Source of the DNA: Butyrivibrio sp. AE2015
GTDB lineage: Bacteria; Bacillota; Clostridia; Lachnospirales; Lachnospiraceae
Direction of reading: 5' to 3'
Length of the DNA stretch: 64,000 nucleotides
Assembly: GCF_000420825.1 (NCBI RefSeq)
Contig: NZ_ATVR01000011.1
Span: forward strand, 30,628 to 94,627
The notes under the pieces were generated by a model. That model searched no databases and was not told where the DNA came from. It saw only the letters and a list, made by a program, of their open reading frames with translations. The translations under genes and the position numbers were made by a program. This document shows positions 8,412 through 17,987 of this stretch, piece after piece; the first letter of the stretch is position 1; each line of letters begins with the position of its first letter.

Positions 8412-9248
8412 ATGAGTTATAAAATTGTAGTAGACAGTTGTTGCGACCTGCCGGTTGAATATAGGAAAAATCCCAAGTTTGAGGTAGTACCTCTTATTCT
8501 TGAGATAGACGGTAACGTTATAGTTGATGATGATACCTTTGACCAGGCAGATTACCTTGCCAAGGTTGCAGCATCTGAAAACTGTGCAAAGACAGCCTGC
8601 CCATCACCTGAGCTTTATATGAGCGCATATGACTGCGATGCAGATGATGTTTACGTTGTAACCCTCTCATCCAAGCTCAGCGGAAGCTACAACAGTGCGC
8701 TTTTAGGCAAAGATCTTTTTCACGAAGAAAAAGGTAACAAGAATATCCACATCATAGATTCACTTTCTGCATGCTGCGGAGAAGCAAATATAGCACTTAA
8801 GGCCATGGAACTTGCTGAATCAGGCCTTTCGTTTAACGAAGTTGTTATTGAAGTTGAAAAATACAGAGATGAGATGGCTACATACTTTGTTTTGGACTCT
8901 CTAGATACTCTCAGAAAAAATGGCCGTTTAACCGGAATGAAAGCCCTTGTTGCTACAACACTCAATATCAAACCTGTATGCATCGGCGCAAGGGGTGAGA
9001 TAATGCAAAAGAGCCAGGGAATCGGCATTAGAAAAGCTCTTGTAAAAATGACAGAAATAGTTGCTTCAGAGATTGAAAATCCCGAAGAAAAGCGACTAAT
9101 GATCACACATGTAAACTGCTATGAAAGAGCCTGCGTAGTTCGTGACCTTATTCTTAAAAAGGTTCCGTTTAAAGAGACTCTTATTGTTGATGCAGCAGGC
9201 GTAGCCACAACATATGCAGGAGACGGCGGAATCGTAGTAACATGCTAA
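8412..9248 (+). CDS. DegV family fatty-acid-binding protein
   Basis: 278 residues from ATG 8412, preceded by GGAGG; the frame is open upstream to 8370 but without a ribosome site. MSYKIVVDSCCDLP is the DegV start. VTLSSKLSGSYNSA, the Ser-rich central motif, and LRKNGRLTGMKALVATTLNIKPV are the family hallmarks. DegV (FakB-type) proteins hold a fatty acid and present it to FakA kinase. A second DegV is encoded at 35925-36788. No fakA gene is in the window. Binding of fatty acid is family knowledge; the lipid here is unknown. Confidence 0.88.
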   Translation: MSYKIVVDSCCDLPVEYRKNPKFEVVPLILEIDGNVIVDDDTFDQADYLAKVAASENCAKTACPSPELYMSAYDCDADDVYVVTLSSKLSGSYNSALLGKDLFHEEKGNKNIHIIDSLSACCGEANIALKAMELAESGLSFNEVVIEVEKYRDEMATYFVLDSLDTLRKNGRLTGMKALVATTLNIKPVCIGARGEIMQKSQGIGIRKALVKMTEIVASEIENPEEKRLMITHVNCYERACVVRDLILKKVPFKETLIVDAAGVATTYAGDGGIVVTC

Positions 9249-9283
9249 ATACAGCTGCATATAACCAAAGGAAACAGTAATAA

Positions 9284-9781
9284 ATGATAGCTATAAAGAT
9301 ACAACATCAAAAAGATTTTATGGGCAAGTTTCTTACAAGTGAAGTATTTGATGCTTTTCTTGTTAATGAAGCTACTATAGAAACTTTCAACACTTTCCAT
9401 ATCGATGGGAAGATACACAAAGATTTTTATAAATCCAATGCCCAATCCGATGATATTCCTGTAAATGAATTTTCCTCCTGGAAGGAACTTCGCCCCATTT
9501 GTCTTGATCTTATAAAAGGGAAAAGAACTCCTCTTGGATTTAAATTCATCTTCTACCTTGATGATTCTTCCAGAAAAGAACTGATAGCTGCAAACGGATG
9601 TGATATTCTTCCTGAGCAGGTAAACCTTGGACTTAATATTAAATACTCAGGTGGTGAAATGGTTCTAACCACAGGAACTGCCTTCAATATTTTTACTCTT
9701 GATAAAGAAATAGAAAAAGCCTGGGATTCCTATATCCCAAGCTTTCTTGGCAAAAACAATATTGAATACGAACTCTTATGA
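9284..9781 (+). CDS. DUF5721-like conserved protein
   Basis: 165 residues, soluble, without signal peptide or membrane helix. The pattern KDFMGKFLTSEVFDAFLV, FNTFHIDGKIHKDFY, WKELRPICLDLIKGKRTP and TGTAFNIFTLDKEIEKAWDSY matches what I recall of DUF5721, a family seen almost only in Lachnospiraceae; this assignment is from memory. Function unknown. It follows degV by 35 bp on the same strand and probably shares its transcript. Confidence 0.7.
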   Translation: MIAIKIQHQKDFMGKFLTSEVFDAFLVNEATIETFNTFHIDGKIHKDFYKSNAQSDDIPVNEFSSWKELRPICLDLIKGKRTPLGFKFIFYLDDSSRKELIAANGCDILPEQVNLGLNIKYSGGEMVLTTGTAFNIFTLDKEIEKAWDSYIPSFLGKNNIEYELL

Positions 9782-9923
9782 TTGAAGGGCTGAGTCAAAT
9801 GGTGTACAATTATTTTATATAGTTGATTTATATTTTCAAAATCGTAGGTATCCTGATCATATTTTTTCAGAAACCCGCGTATTCTGCAGGTTTCATGAAA
9901 CCATTATTACGGAATGGAGAGCT

Positions 9924-10283
9924 ATGGACGCTGGATTTAAAGCAGAACTAATTGAATGGGGCGTGGATTGGGACGAAATATTAGACCGATTCATGGGCAA
10001 CGAAGATCTTATCGCAAAATTTATGTTTAAATTTTTGAATGATCAGAGCATGAATGATCTGACTAAGTATCTTGCTGAAGAAAACATATCAGAAGCTTTT
10101 AAGGCTGTTCATACGCTAAAAGGTGTAGGAGCCAATCTTGGGCTTAAAGGTTTTTTAACCCCCGTATGCGAACTCACTGAGATCCTAAGAGCCGGTTCCA
10201 TGGACGGATACGAGGAGAAATATAACCAGATAAAGCCCAAATACGACGAACTTATCTCCATCCTCACCAAATACAACGTATAA
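9924..10283 (+). CDS. HPt (histidine phosphotransfer) domain protein
   Basis: 119 residues, a stand-alone HPt domain. The phosphorylatable histidine is H63 in AFKAVHTLKGVGANLGL, the canonical HPt helix. The rest is a four-helix bundle by composition. Such proteins shuttle phosphate between hybrid kinases and response regulators. No hybrid kinase is nearby; the LytTR regulator 1.6 kb upstream is one possible partner but the 142-bp gap before this gene argues for separate expression. GGAGA precedes the ATG, and a hairpin terminator follows. Confidence 0.88.
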   Translation: MDAGFKAELIEWGVDWDEILDRFMGNEDLIAKFMFKFLNDQSMNDLTKYLAEENISEAFKAVHTLKGVGANLGLKGFLTPVCELTEILRAGSMDGYEEKYNQIKPKYDELISILTKYNV

Positions 10284-10332
10284 CCCATACTTTCTTGTAA
10301 ACGGACGCAGACGAGCTTGTAGTATAGGCATA

Positions 10333-10374
10333 GCTCTGTTTTCTGTTCTGAATAAGCATGAAAGAAAACAGGGC
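10333..10374 (+). terminator. Hairpin terminator after the HPt gene
   Basis: A 12-base stem GCTCTGTTTTCT / AGAAAACAGGGC with one wobble pair is followed by an A+T-rich tail (ATTATTTTATATTT). It separates the rightward genes from prfA on the other strand. Confidence 0.6.
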
Positions 10375-10471
10375 GCATTATTTTATATTTACTGTGTCTT
10401 TGCGAATACTCCGAGATCTATCCGAAGGTATGGGCACTTTTGGATTTTATGCCACTCGCAAGAAAGTATGG

Positions 10472-11536
10472 TTAGTCAGCTGCAAGCTTTTCCGCCTGAT
10501 CTGCAGCTATCAGTGAATCAATGATCTCATCAAGATCTCCGTCCATAATCTGGTCAATCTTGTAAAGGGTAAGATTGATTCTGTGATCTGTAACTCTTCC
10601 CTGATGGAAATTGTATGTTCTTATCTTGTCAGAACGGTCTCCGCTTCCAACCTGAGATTTTCTTAGTGCTGCTTCACTGTTGTGCTTCTTTTGCTCTTCA
10701 AGCTCATAAAGCTTGGCTCTTAAAACCTTAAGTGCCTTTGCCTTATTCTGCTGCTGACTCTTCTCATCCTGGCAGGAAATAACGATTCCTGTAGGAAGGT
10801 GGGTAAGTCTTACTGCAGAGTCAGTTGTATTAACGCACTGTCCACCGTTACCTGACGCTCTGAACACATCAAATTTGCAGTCGTTCATGTCGATCTCAAC
10901 TTCAACATCCTCAACCTCCGGCATTATCGCTACCGTGATAGCTGAAGTATGTATTCTTCCACCTGATTCTGTTGCAGGAATTCTCTGAACTCTGTGAACT
11001 CCACCCTCAAATTTAAGTCTTGAGTATGCCCCGGCACCCTTTATCATAAAGCTGACATCCTTGATGCCGCCTATGCCTGTGTCCTCGACACTCATAGTCT
11101 CAACACGCCAGTTCTGCCTCTCAGCATACCTTGTATAGAGCCTGTACATATCTGCAGCAAAAAGAGCTGCCTCTTCTCCGCCTACACCTGCACGTATCTC
11201 AACAATAACGTTCTTTTCATCATTAGGGTCCTTAGGCAAAAGAAGTATCTTGAGCTGGTTCTCAAGCTCCGGTATCCTGTCCTTGGCTTCTGAAAGCTCT
11301 TCACGAAGCATTTCCTTCATATCAGGATCTGACTCCTCATCCAAAAGCTGCAAACTGTCATCTATTGTCTGTTTACACTTTTTGTACTCCTGATAACACC
11401 CAACCAAAGCCTCAAGGCTCTTTTGCTCCTTCATCAGGTTCCTGAATTTATTCTGATCAGATACAACATAAGGATCATTAAGTTCCATTGTTATATCTTC
11501 ATATCGCCTTAATATATCTTCTATCTTATCAAACAT
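10472..11536 (-). CDS. prfA: Peptide chain release factor 1
   Basis: 354 residues, normal length. The GGQ motif that triggers peptide release is at 231-233 ([14 protein letters not shown]). The PAT tripeptide that reads UAA and UAG is at 187-189 (RIPATESGG), which distinguishes RF1 from RF2 (SPF). prmC, whose product methylates the GGQ glutamine, lies 47 bp upstream in the same operon, a widely conserved pairing. Confidence 0.97.
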   Translation of the reverse strand: MFDKIEDILRRYEDITMELNDPYVVSDQNKFRNLMKEQKSLEALVGCYQEYKKCKQTIDDSLQLLDEESDPDMKEMLREELSEAKDRIPELENQLKILLLPKDPNDEKNVIVEIRAGVGGEEAALFAADMYRLYTRYAERQNWRVETMSVEDTGIGGIKDVSFMIKGAGAYSRLKFEGGVHRVQRIPATESGGRIHTSAITVAIMPEVEDVEVEIDMNDCKFDVFRASGNGGQCVNTTDSAVRLTHLPTGIVISCQDEKSQQQNKAKALKVLRAKLYELEEQKKHNSEAALRKSQVGSGDRSDKIRTYNFHQGRVTDHRINLTLYKIDQIMDGDLDEIIDSLIAADQAEKLAAD

Positions 11537-11583
11537 AGCTTCCTCTATTCCTACAAAGTCTCATGGTAAAAAGAAATACACAG

Positions 11584-12426
11584 CTAATAAAAGCACGCCC
11601 TTACCACCCTGTCATTACCTGAATAGTCCTTTATTACATCTATGTCGTGATATCTCTCATCCTGCTCGAGCAGCTCTTTTACAACCTGTCCCTGATCATA
11701 TCCTATTTCCATGATAAGATATCCGTTAGAATAAAGATACTCCGGAACTTCATTTATAATTCTTCTGTAAAAAGACAGCCCATCCTCATCACCATCAAGT
11801 GCAAGCCTTGGCTCGTAATCCTTAACTTCAGGTGCGAGAGTCTCAATTACACTACTTGCTATATAAGGAGGATTGGATACTACAAGATCATATTTGCTTC
11901 CATCTTTTTTAGGAAAAAGATCTGCATGAACGAATTCAGCTCTTTCCCCAAGGCCTAACTTCTCACTATTTTCGGCGGCAACCTCTAAAGCCTTATCTGA
12001 AATATCTGTACATACCGCTTTAGTATCATTGGTAAAATGAAGTATACTTAAAGCTATGCATCCTGAACCTGTGCACAGATCAAGGATCCTCATGCCGTCC
12101 TCACAGAACCTCAAGGCTTCTTCTACAAGAGTTTCTGTATCCTGTTCCGGAATAAGGACATTTTCATTAACTATGAAAGTAAGCCCCATAAAATCCTGAT
12201 TTCCAAGAATATAAGCTACAGGTTCTCGGCTTACTCTCCTTGCTATAAGAGCCTTGTAACCTTTCTCTTCTTCCTCGGTAAGTTCCTTATCAGGATGGGC
12301 GTATAAGGTGCTGTGATCAGTACTACATATATATTCCAAAAGGAGCCGTGCATCCAGACCTGCGTCTGGAATTCCGACTCTGGAAAGTTCATTTATTCCG
12401 TTTTCAAAAGCCTCTTTATAATTCAT
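11584..12426 (-). CDS. prmC: Release factor glutamine methyltransferase
   Basis: 280 residues. It methylates the glutamine of GGQ in release factors using S-adenosylmethionine. DLCTGSGCIALS (116-127) is the SAM site, and NPPY at 185-188 is the catalytic motif of amide and amino N-methyltransferases. The N-terminal helical substrate domain (1-85) is present. The region before the SAM fold reads PEQDTE where most family members have PRPDTE, a minor change. It sits between DUF1385 and prfA. Confidence 0.95.
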   Translation of the reverse strand: MNYKEAFENGINELSRVGIPDAGLDARLLLEYICSTDHSTLYAHPDKELTEEEEKGYKALIARRVSREPVAYILGNQDFMGLTFIVNENVLIPEQDTETLVEEALRFCEDGMRILDLCTGSGCIALSILHFTNDTKAVCTDISDKALEVAAENSEKLGLGERAEFVHADLFPKKDGSKYDLVVSNPPYIASSVIETLAPEVKDYEPRLALDGDEDGLSFYRRIINEVPEYLYSNGYLIMEIGYDQGQVVKELLEQDERYHDIDVIKDYSGNDRVVRACFY

Positions 12427-12448
12427 AAAGTATCACCAAATAAGAATA

Positions 12449-13456
12449 TCAGTTAGCAGATTCCAGATCCTCAGTTTCCTCTTCATCATTGAGCCAACTG
12501 TCATCTATCTCATATCCAAAAGAATCTTTAAGATAAGCCTTCCAATCAAACACTGCCTCAACAGACTTTATTGCAACTTCAATCATGCTATCGTCAGGTT
12601 CCTTAGTTGTCAGTTTCTGAAGCCAAAGTCCTGGAGCTGAGATCATTCTTACAAGGAAGAAATTATATCTTCCTGCCAATCTTATAAGCTCATAGGATAT
12701 TCCTGAAATCACAGGAATAAGAAGAATCCTTACTACAATTCTCCATAAATAAGAATCAACTCTTATAAAGAAAAACAGAATAATGCTTACGAGCATTACA
12801 AATAATATAAAGCTGCTGCCACATCTTCTGTGAAGTCTTGAGCTTTTTCTTACATTTTTAACTGTAAGAGGTCTCCCCTTTTCAATGCAATTGATGCATT
12901 TATGCTCAGCGCCATGATACATAAATAAGCGCTTAATATCTTTCATCTGAGAGATCAAAAGAATATACAGGATAAAGATAAGGATCCTGAGTACACCCTC
13001 TATAATAGCGACGAGAGAGGTATTTCTGATGTACTTACTGATAACTTCCGAAAGTGCATATGGGAGGATCATGAAAAGACCTATGGCAAAAATAAAAGAT
13101 AAAGCCGTTGTAAGGATCATAAGAAATGTATCCTCATGGCCTCCTGACACCTGATCAATACCCTCATCAAGCTTTGATGGTTTTTCTTTTTCCTCTTCAT
13201 AAAATGTAGAAGAATAATTCAAAGATTTAAGGCCCAAAATAAGAGAGTCAATAAAAACAAACACACCTCTGACAAATGGGATGTTTAAGAGCTTACTGCC
13301 ATATGCAATGCCATGGAACTCATCCACCTCAACAGCTATATCACCGTCGGGCTTTCTGACCGCAACAGCATACATATCTTTATTTCTCATCATTACACCT
13401 TCAAGAACAGCCTGTCCGCCAATACCTGAATAGTGTTTAACTTTTCTTTTCTTCAT
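12449..13456 (-). CDS. DUF1385 (YqhQ-like) membrane protein
   Basis: 335 residues from ATG 13456, preceded by GAGGTGA; a GTG two codons earlier is less likely. GIGGQAVLEGVMMRN near the start and YHGAEHKCINCIEKG in the middle are family signatures. At least four membrane helices lie between residues about 115 and 265. Function unknown. The order DUF1385-prmC-prfA behind rpmE is common in Firmicutes. The acidic C-terminus (NDEEETEDLESAN) is cytoplasmic by charge. Confidence 0.88.
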   Translation of the reverse strand: MKKRKVKHYSGIGGQAVLEGVMMRNKDMYAVAVRKPDGDIAVEVDEFHGIAYGSKLLNIPFVRGVFVFIDSLILGLKSLNYSSTFYEEEKEKPSKLDEGIDQVSGGHEDTFLMILTTALSFIFAIGLFMILPYALSEVISKYIRNTSLVAIIEGVLRILIFILYILLISQMKDIKRLFMYHGAEHKCINCIEKGRPLTVKNVRKSSRLHRRCGSSFILFVMLVSIILFFFIRVDSYLWRIVVRILLIPVISGISYELIRLAGRYNFFLVRMISAPGLWLQKLTTKEPDDSMIEVAIKSVEAVFDWKAYLKDSFGYEIDDSWLNDEEETEDLESAN

Positions 13457-13493
13457 ACTCACCTCGCGCTTAAGCCATGATAATGCTTATTAC

Positions 13494-13530
13494 GGAAAAA
13501 AGAGGTTGAGGCCAAAAGCCTCAACCTCTT
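13494..13530 (-). terminator. Rho-independent terminator after rpmE
   Basis: An 11-bp GC-containing stem (GAGGTTGAGGC with its complement, loop CAAAA) is followed on the minus strand by a run of T. It lies 20 bp after the rpmE stop, so DUF1385-prmC-prfA likely depend on read-through or on their own promoter. Confidence 0.85.
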
Positions 13531-13549
13531 AACTCTACACTTTTATGAA

Positions 13550-13756
13550 TTACTGATTGTTCATGCCGTATTTCTTGTTGAACTTATCAATACGTCCACG
13601 AGCAGTTGTAGCCTTCTGCTGACCAGTATAGAATGGATGGCACTTTGAGCAGATTTCTACGTGAATCTCACTCTTTGTTGATCCAACTGTAAATGTGTTA
13701 CCGCAGTTGCAAGTAACAGTTGCCTGATGGAATTCTGGCTGAATGTCCTGTCTCAT
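13550..13756 (-). CDS. rpmE: 50S ribosomal protein L31, zinc-binding form
   Basis: 68 residues. CNCGNTF and [10 protein letters not shown] supply the four zinc ligands of the C+ type L31, so this is the zinc-dependent form. A terminator lies directly behind it and 89 bp separate it from sigH, so it is probably a single-gene unit. Confidence 0.96.
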   Translation of the reverse strand: MRQDIQPEFHQATVTCNCGNTFTVGSTKSEIHVEICSKCHPFYTGQQKATTARGRIDKFNKKYGMNNQ

Positions 13757-13845
13757 CTCTTCTCACCTCTCTATATACAAAAAATCTTCATAATTAACTA
13801 TAGTTACCGCTGCTTGCACAGCTATATCAATATAACATAATAAAG

Positions 13846-14460
13846 TTACTTTCGCAAGTATTTTTTTAATTTCTTTCTAATGCGCTGCATTGCGTTGTCT
13901 GTAGACTTAAGATCCCTGCCAAGCACAGCAGAAATCTGCCTTATACTCATTCCGGTTATGTACAGATCAAGTATCTGTCGTTCAAGATTACTTAACTCTT
14001 TATCGATAACATCTTCAAGCGCTTTGATATTTTCCTGCTCTATTATGAGCTGCTCAGGGATTGAGCTTGAATCAGACTCCATAATACTTTCTATAGCCGT
14101 CGCACTGCTTTCATCATCTTCCCTGCTGGTATAGATGGAAATATAGGAATTAAGCGGTGCATGCTTTTTTCTGGCAGAGGATGCAATTGCCGAGTACATC
14201 TGTCTTGATATGCACAGATCGGCAAAGGTCATAAAACTGGCATCTCTCCCAATATCATAGTCCCTGATTGCCTTAAAAAGACCTATCATTCCCTCCTGAA
14301 TAAGATCATCCCTGTCAGCGCCGAGAATATACATTGATCCGGCTTTTTTTCTGACAAGGTTTTTATATTTGTTCATGACATAGTCTATGGCATCAGATTC
14401 GTTGTCATCATGAATTTTCAGTACTAACTGCTCATCAGTGTAGTCTTTATAATTCTTCAT
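13846..14460 (-). CDS. sigH: Sigma-H-like RNA polymerase sigma factor
   Basis: 204 residues. Region 2 reads ADRDDLIQEGMIGLFKAIRDYD and TFADLCISRQM; the C-terminal SNLERQILDLYITGMSIRQISAVLG is region 4 with the helix-turn-helix. The pattern is that of SigH/Spo0H. In Bacillus SigH drives entry into sporulation and competence; in non-sporulating Lachnospiraceae its targets are unclear. Its ATG directly abuts the rlmB stop codon with no gap, so it is translated with the rlmB-mrnC-cysS-ispF operon, the same order as in Bacillus. Confidence 0.92.
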   Translation of the reverse strand: MKNYKDYTDEQLVLKIHDDNESDAIDYVMNKYKNLVRKKAGSMYILGADRDDLIQEGMIGLFKAIRDYDIGRDASFMTFADLCISRQMYSAIASSARKKHAPLNSYISIYTSREDDESSATAIESIMESDSSSIPEQLIIEQENIKALEDVIDKELSNLERQILDLYITGMSIRQISAVLGRDLKSTDNAMQRIRKKLKKYLRK

Positions 14461-15210
14461 TTACTTAAGTCTCTGTCTCACTATCTCAAAAGCAAGTACT
14501 CCGGTTGCAACTGAAGCATTAAGGGAATCAATATCGCCCTTCATAGGAATAGATGCGATCATATCGCATTTTTCCCTTACAAGTCTTGATACGCCGCTGC
14601 CTTCATTACCTATCACAAGTCCGATAGGTCCCTTAAGATTAAGGTCGTACATGGTTGTACCGCCCATATCTGCGCACACAAACCAAAGTCCCTTATCTTT
14701 AAGCTCTTCAATGGTCTGGGCTATATTAGTAACCTTGGCAACAGGTGTGTAATTGATAGCACCTGCAGAAGCCTTTGCAACAGTTGCTGTAAGTGATGCT
14801 GCTCTGTGCTTTGGGATGATAACTCCATGTGCTCCGGAAAGGTTAGCAGTTCTTATAATAGCTCCAAGATTGTGTGGATCCTCAATATTGTCCAAAATGA
14901 TGATAAAAGGATCTTCACCCTTCTTTTTGGCTGCATCTAAAATATCATCAACTTCAGCATACTCATAGGCTGCCGCGTAAGCGATCACACCCTGATGTTT
15001 GCCTGTTTCTGACAACTGATCCAGTCTTTCTTTTTTGACAAAAGAAATAACTGTATCCTTGTGTTTTTTTGCTTCACGCAAAATGCTCTGAACCGGACCA
15101 TCCTTGCATCCGTCAAGTACAAACAGTCTGTCTATTACTTTACCGGATCTAAAAGCCTCAAGAACGGCGTTTCGGCCCTCAACGATTCTGCTCTCTAAAT
15201 TTTCTTCCAT
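14461..15210 (-). CDS. rlmB: 23S rRNA (guanosine-2'-O-)-methyltransferase RlmB-like
   Basis: 249 residues, SpoU/TrmH family. The knot motifs are DNIEDPHNLGAIIRTA, LVIGNEGSGVSRLVRE and PMKGDIDSLNASVATGVLAFE. The N-terminal domain (1-80) is the L30e-like substrate domain. It modifies a guanosine of 23S rRNA in other bacteria. It follows mrnC by 11 bp and abuts sigH. Confidence 0.93.
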   Translation of the reverse strand: MEENLESRIVEGRNAVLEAFRSGKVIDRLFVLDGCKDGPVQSILREAKKHKDTVISFVKKERLDQLSETGKHQGVIAYAAAYEYAEVDDILDAAKKKGEDPFIIILDNIEDPHNLGAIIRTANLSGAHGVIIPKHRAASLTATVAKASAGAINYTPVAKVTNIAQTIEELKDKGLWFVCADMGGTTMYDLNLKGPIGLVIGNEGSGVSRLVREKCDMIASIPMKGDIDSLNASVATGVLAFEIVRQRLK

Positions 15211-15221
15211 ATTTTTCCTCT

Positions 15222-15662
15222 TTATTTCAAGATATCAAGATCAGCTTTTTCAATCGCCAATCTAACAATTTCGCAGGCTCTGTCCATATCTCCTTTGAGA
15301 TAAAGAAATCCCATCACAGCTTCAAAGCCTGTGGCATCAAGATACTCTATAGTTGACGCATTTTTGGCCTTGGTATGTGGTTTGGAATTGCGTCCTCTTC
15401 TATAGATTTCTTTTTCCTCTTCTGTAAGATCATCCATTATAGCCCTTACAATAAGTGACTGAGTTCCCGCCTTAACTATGGAGCTTGCTCTGGAATGAAG
15501 CTTATTTACAGCTGTATTGCCCTTATTGACCAGTATAGAACGCACTATCACATCAAAAATAGCATCTCCTATATAGGCCAGTGTCAGAGGAGAAAAAGTT
15601 CTTATATCCTGCTCTTTTATTCCAAATTGTTCATTAAAATAATCATTTAACGAAGCTGCCAT
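15222..15662 (-). CDS. mrnC: Mini-ribonuclease III
   Basis: 146 residues, an RNase III catalytic domain without an RNA-binding domain. LAYIGDAIFDVIVRS carries the acidic signature. In Bacillus it matures 23S rRNA. Its start overlaps the end of cysS by 16 bp, the arrangement seen across Firmicutes. Confidence 0.93.
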   Translation of the reverse strand: MAASLNDYFNEQFGIKEQDIRTFSPLTLAYIGDAIFDVIVRSILVNKGNTAVNKLHSRASSIVKAGTQSLIVRAIMDDLTEEEKEIYRRGRNSKPHTKAKNASTIEYLDATGFEAVMGFLYLKGDMDRACEIVRLAIEKADLDILK

Positions 15663-17074
15663 TTAACACCTTCCCTGGTATCTTTGATCTCAACACCCTT
15701 TTCAAGCAGTTCATTTCTGATAGCATCTGCAAGTTCAAAATTCTTTTCTTTTTTAGCCTGGCTACGGCGCTCGATGGCATCAAGAACATAGGCCTCAAGC
15801 TCAGGATCAACGCTTGTAGCTGATTCCTTCACATTTTTAGCATGACCAATAAGATCAAGAGAAAGAACTTTATCAAAGCTCTTTATGATAGCAAGCTTGG
15901 TAGCATCGTTGGTGTCAGCCTTCAATGCGTCATAAAGAACTGTTATAGCCATTGAAGTATTAAGGTCTCCGCAGATCGCATCTGCAAAGCTGTCCTCAAA
16001 CTTCTTAAGTACGCTTTCGTCAACTGCTCCATCTTCCTTAAGCTCAGCAATTCTCTTAACCAGCTTGTCAAAAGCAACAGCTGTACTATCAAGTACATCA
16101 AAAGAGAACTCTAAAGGCTTACGGTAATGTGACTGGAGGCAGAAGAATCTGTAAACCAAAGGATCATAACCTTTTTCTTTTAATACGGAAACAGTGAGCA
16201 CTGCACCCTTTGACTTACTCATCTTACCTGCTCTGTCATTCAAGTGATTGCTATGGAACCAGTACTTGCACCACTCATGGCCAAGATAGCTTTCTGACTG
16301 GGCAATTTCATTTGTGTGGTGTGGGAAGATATTATCCACACCGCCGCAGTGAATGTCAATATATTCTCCAAGGTGCTTCATGGAAATGCATGAGCACTCA
16401 ATATGCCATCCAGGATATCCAACGCCCCATGGACTCTCCCATTTAAGAGCCTGATCTTCAAACTTTGATTTTGTAAACCAGAGAACAAAGTCAGTTTTGT
16501 TCTTCTTATTAACGTCCTCTTCTACATCATCACGAACGCCGACCTGAAGCTGCTCTTTCTCAATATCTGAAGAGAATACATAATAGTCATTTAACTTGCT
16601 GGTATCAAAGTATACGTTTCCACCTGCTACATATGCAAAGCCCTTCTCAAGGAGAACTTCAACCATATGAATAAACTCGGGAATGCAGTTTGTTGCAGGT
16701 TCCACAACATCAGGACGCTTGTTGCCGACAGCGTCAAAATCTTTAAAGAAAGCATCTGTATAGTACTTTGCAATTTCCATTACTGTCTTGTGCTCTCTTT
16801 TTGCTCCTGCAAGCATCTTGTCTTCGCCTGTATCAGCATCCGAAGAAAGGTGTCCTACATCTGTGATGTTCATGACCCTTTTTACATCATAGCCTGCATA
16901 TTCAAGTGCTTTTATGAGCACGTCCTGCATGATGTATGTTCTGATATTACCAATATGAGCGTAATGATATACAGTAGGTCCGCAGGTATACATTGACACC
17001 TTGCCTTCCTCTCTTGGTATGAAATCTTCGACTTTTCTTGATAAAGTATTATAAAAAGTAAATGAATGTGCCAT
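15647..17074 (-). CDS. cysS: Cysteinyl-tRNA synthetase
   Basis: 475 residues, class I synthetase. HIGN at 40-43, the zinc cysteine C31 in MYTCGPTVY, and KMSKS at 284-288 are all intact, as is the WHIECS zinc motif near 223-228. It charges tRNA-Cys. It is preceded 21 bp upstream by ispF and overlaps mrnC downstream. I saw no T-box leader in front of the operon. Confidence 0.97.
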   Translation of the reverse strand: MAHSFTFYNTLSRKVEDFIPREEGKVSMYTCGPTVYHYAHIGNIRTYIMQDVLIKALEYAGYDVKRVMNITDVGHLSSDADTGEDKMLAGAKREHKTVMEIAKYYTDAFFKDFDAVGNKRPDVVEPATNCIPEFIHMVEVLLEKGFAYVAGGNVYFDTSKLNDYYVFSSDIEKEQLQVGVRDDVEEDVNKKNKTDFVLWFTKSKFEDQALKWESPWGVGYPGWHIECSCISMKHLGEYIDIHCGGVDNIFPHHTNEIAQSESYLGHEWCKYWFHSNHLNDRAGKMSKSKGAVLTVSVLKEKGYDPLVYRFFCLQSHYRKPLEFSFDVLDSTAVAFDKLVKRIAELKEDGAVDESVLKKFEDSFADAICGDLNTSMAITVLYDALKADTNDATKLAIIKSFDKVLSLDLIGHAKNVKESATSVDPELEAYVLDAIERRSQAKKEKNFELADAIRNELLEKGVEIKDTREGVKWQLR

Positions 17075-17095
17075 TTTCTCTCTCCAATTATTCTC

Positions 17096-17638
17096 TCAAT
17101 TTTTAGGGCATCCGGCGCAACCTGCACACTTTGCCTCACTATCATATACAGTAGCTCCTTTTTCAAAAAAGCTACTGATCATACAGACTGCCTGAGAGGA
17201 TATTCCTTCACCGTTTCCGGTAAATCCCAGTCCTTCCTCTGTTGTAGCTTTGACATTGACCTGAGAGACATCAATTCCAAGCGCATTTGCAATATTTTCT
17301 CTCATAGTATCTATATGTGGTCTCATTTTGGGAGCCTGAGCTATGATTGTAGCATCAATGTTCTCAATCATAAAGCACTTTTCCGAAAGCATTTCTCCGA
17401 CTGTCTTTAAAAGAAATAATGAATCAGCTCCCTTGTATTTGGGGTCTGTGTCAGGGAAGTGCTTGCCGATATCTCCAAGAGCTGCCGCTCCAAGAAGTGC
17501 ATCCATGATTGCATGTAAAAGTACATCCGCATCTGAATGACCAAGAAGCCCTTTAACATAAGGAATCTTTACTCCACCGATGATCAGATCTCTATCTTCA
17601 ACCAGGCGATGGACGTCATATCCCATTCCAACTCGCAT
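17096..17638 (-). CDS. ispF: 2-C-methyl-D-erythritol 2,4-cyclodiphosphate synthase with Cys-rich tail
   Basis: 180 residues. It makes the cyclic diphosphate in the MEP isoprenoid pathway. Metal ligands D8, H10 and H42 are present, as are LLGHSDADV and the C-terminal [17 protein letters not shown]. The family normally stops near residue 157-160. Here an extra tail of about 20 residues ends in [11 protein letters not shown], with cysteines at 171, 174 and 177, spaced like a metal-binding site. The tail is in frame with no sign of error. Confidence 0.93.
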   Translation of the reverse strand: MRVGMGYDVHRLVEDRDLIIGGVKIPYVKGLLGHSDADVLLHAIMDALLGAAALGDIGKHFPDTDPKYKGADSLFLLKTVGEMLSEKCFMIENIDATIIAQAPKMRPHIDTMRENIANALGIDVSQVNVKATTEEGLGFTGNGEGISSQAVCMISSFFEKGATVYDSEAKCAGCAGCPKN

Positions 17639-17681
17639 GTTTATTACCTCATTCTTTCTATCTATGAACTATATAATAATC

Positions 17682-17987
17682 TCAATGAAGAAATATTTCC
17701 ACTATAAATGCAACAGCGCAGGCTGCACCTGCAACTGTAAGAAGGCTCTTTTTATTAAGAGCCAGTACAAGTGCTACTGCAAAGCCTATTACCGACGATA
17801 ACACATAGTCTGTGGCATGAAGTATTGCAGGAAAAGTCATAGCTGCAAGTGTTGCATAGGGCACGTAGTGTAAAAAAGACTTAACAAAGTTACTCTTTAT
17901 CTCTTTTCTTATAAGAGTCAAAGGCAGCGCTCTTATAAGATATGTCACAAGCGCCATAACTATGATATAGGAAAAAACATTATTCAT
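17682..17987 (-). CDS. azlD: AzlD branched-chain amino acid export subunit
   Basis: 101 residues, three to four membrane helices. TYLIRALPLTLIRKEI and FLHYVPYATLAAMTFPAIL are AzlD signatures. It forms an exporter with AzlC. Its start overlaps azlC by 8 bp. Confidence 0.9.
   Translation of the reverse strand: MNNVFSYIIVMALVTYLIRALPLTLIRKEIKSNFVKSFLHYVPYATLAAMTFPAILHATDYVLSSVIGFAVALVLALNKKSLLTVAGAACAVAFIVEIFLH

Noticed and set aside
9860..9905. GAAACC...GGTTTC inverted repeat before the HPt gene
   Set aside because: Short stem without T run and no family match; too weak to call a regulatory site.
17075..17095. T-box or riboswitch leader for cysS or argS
   Set aside because: cysS is inside an operon with a 21-bp gap and argS has only a short leader; no specifier stem or T-box sequence is present.
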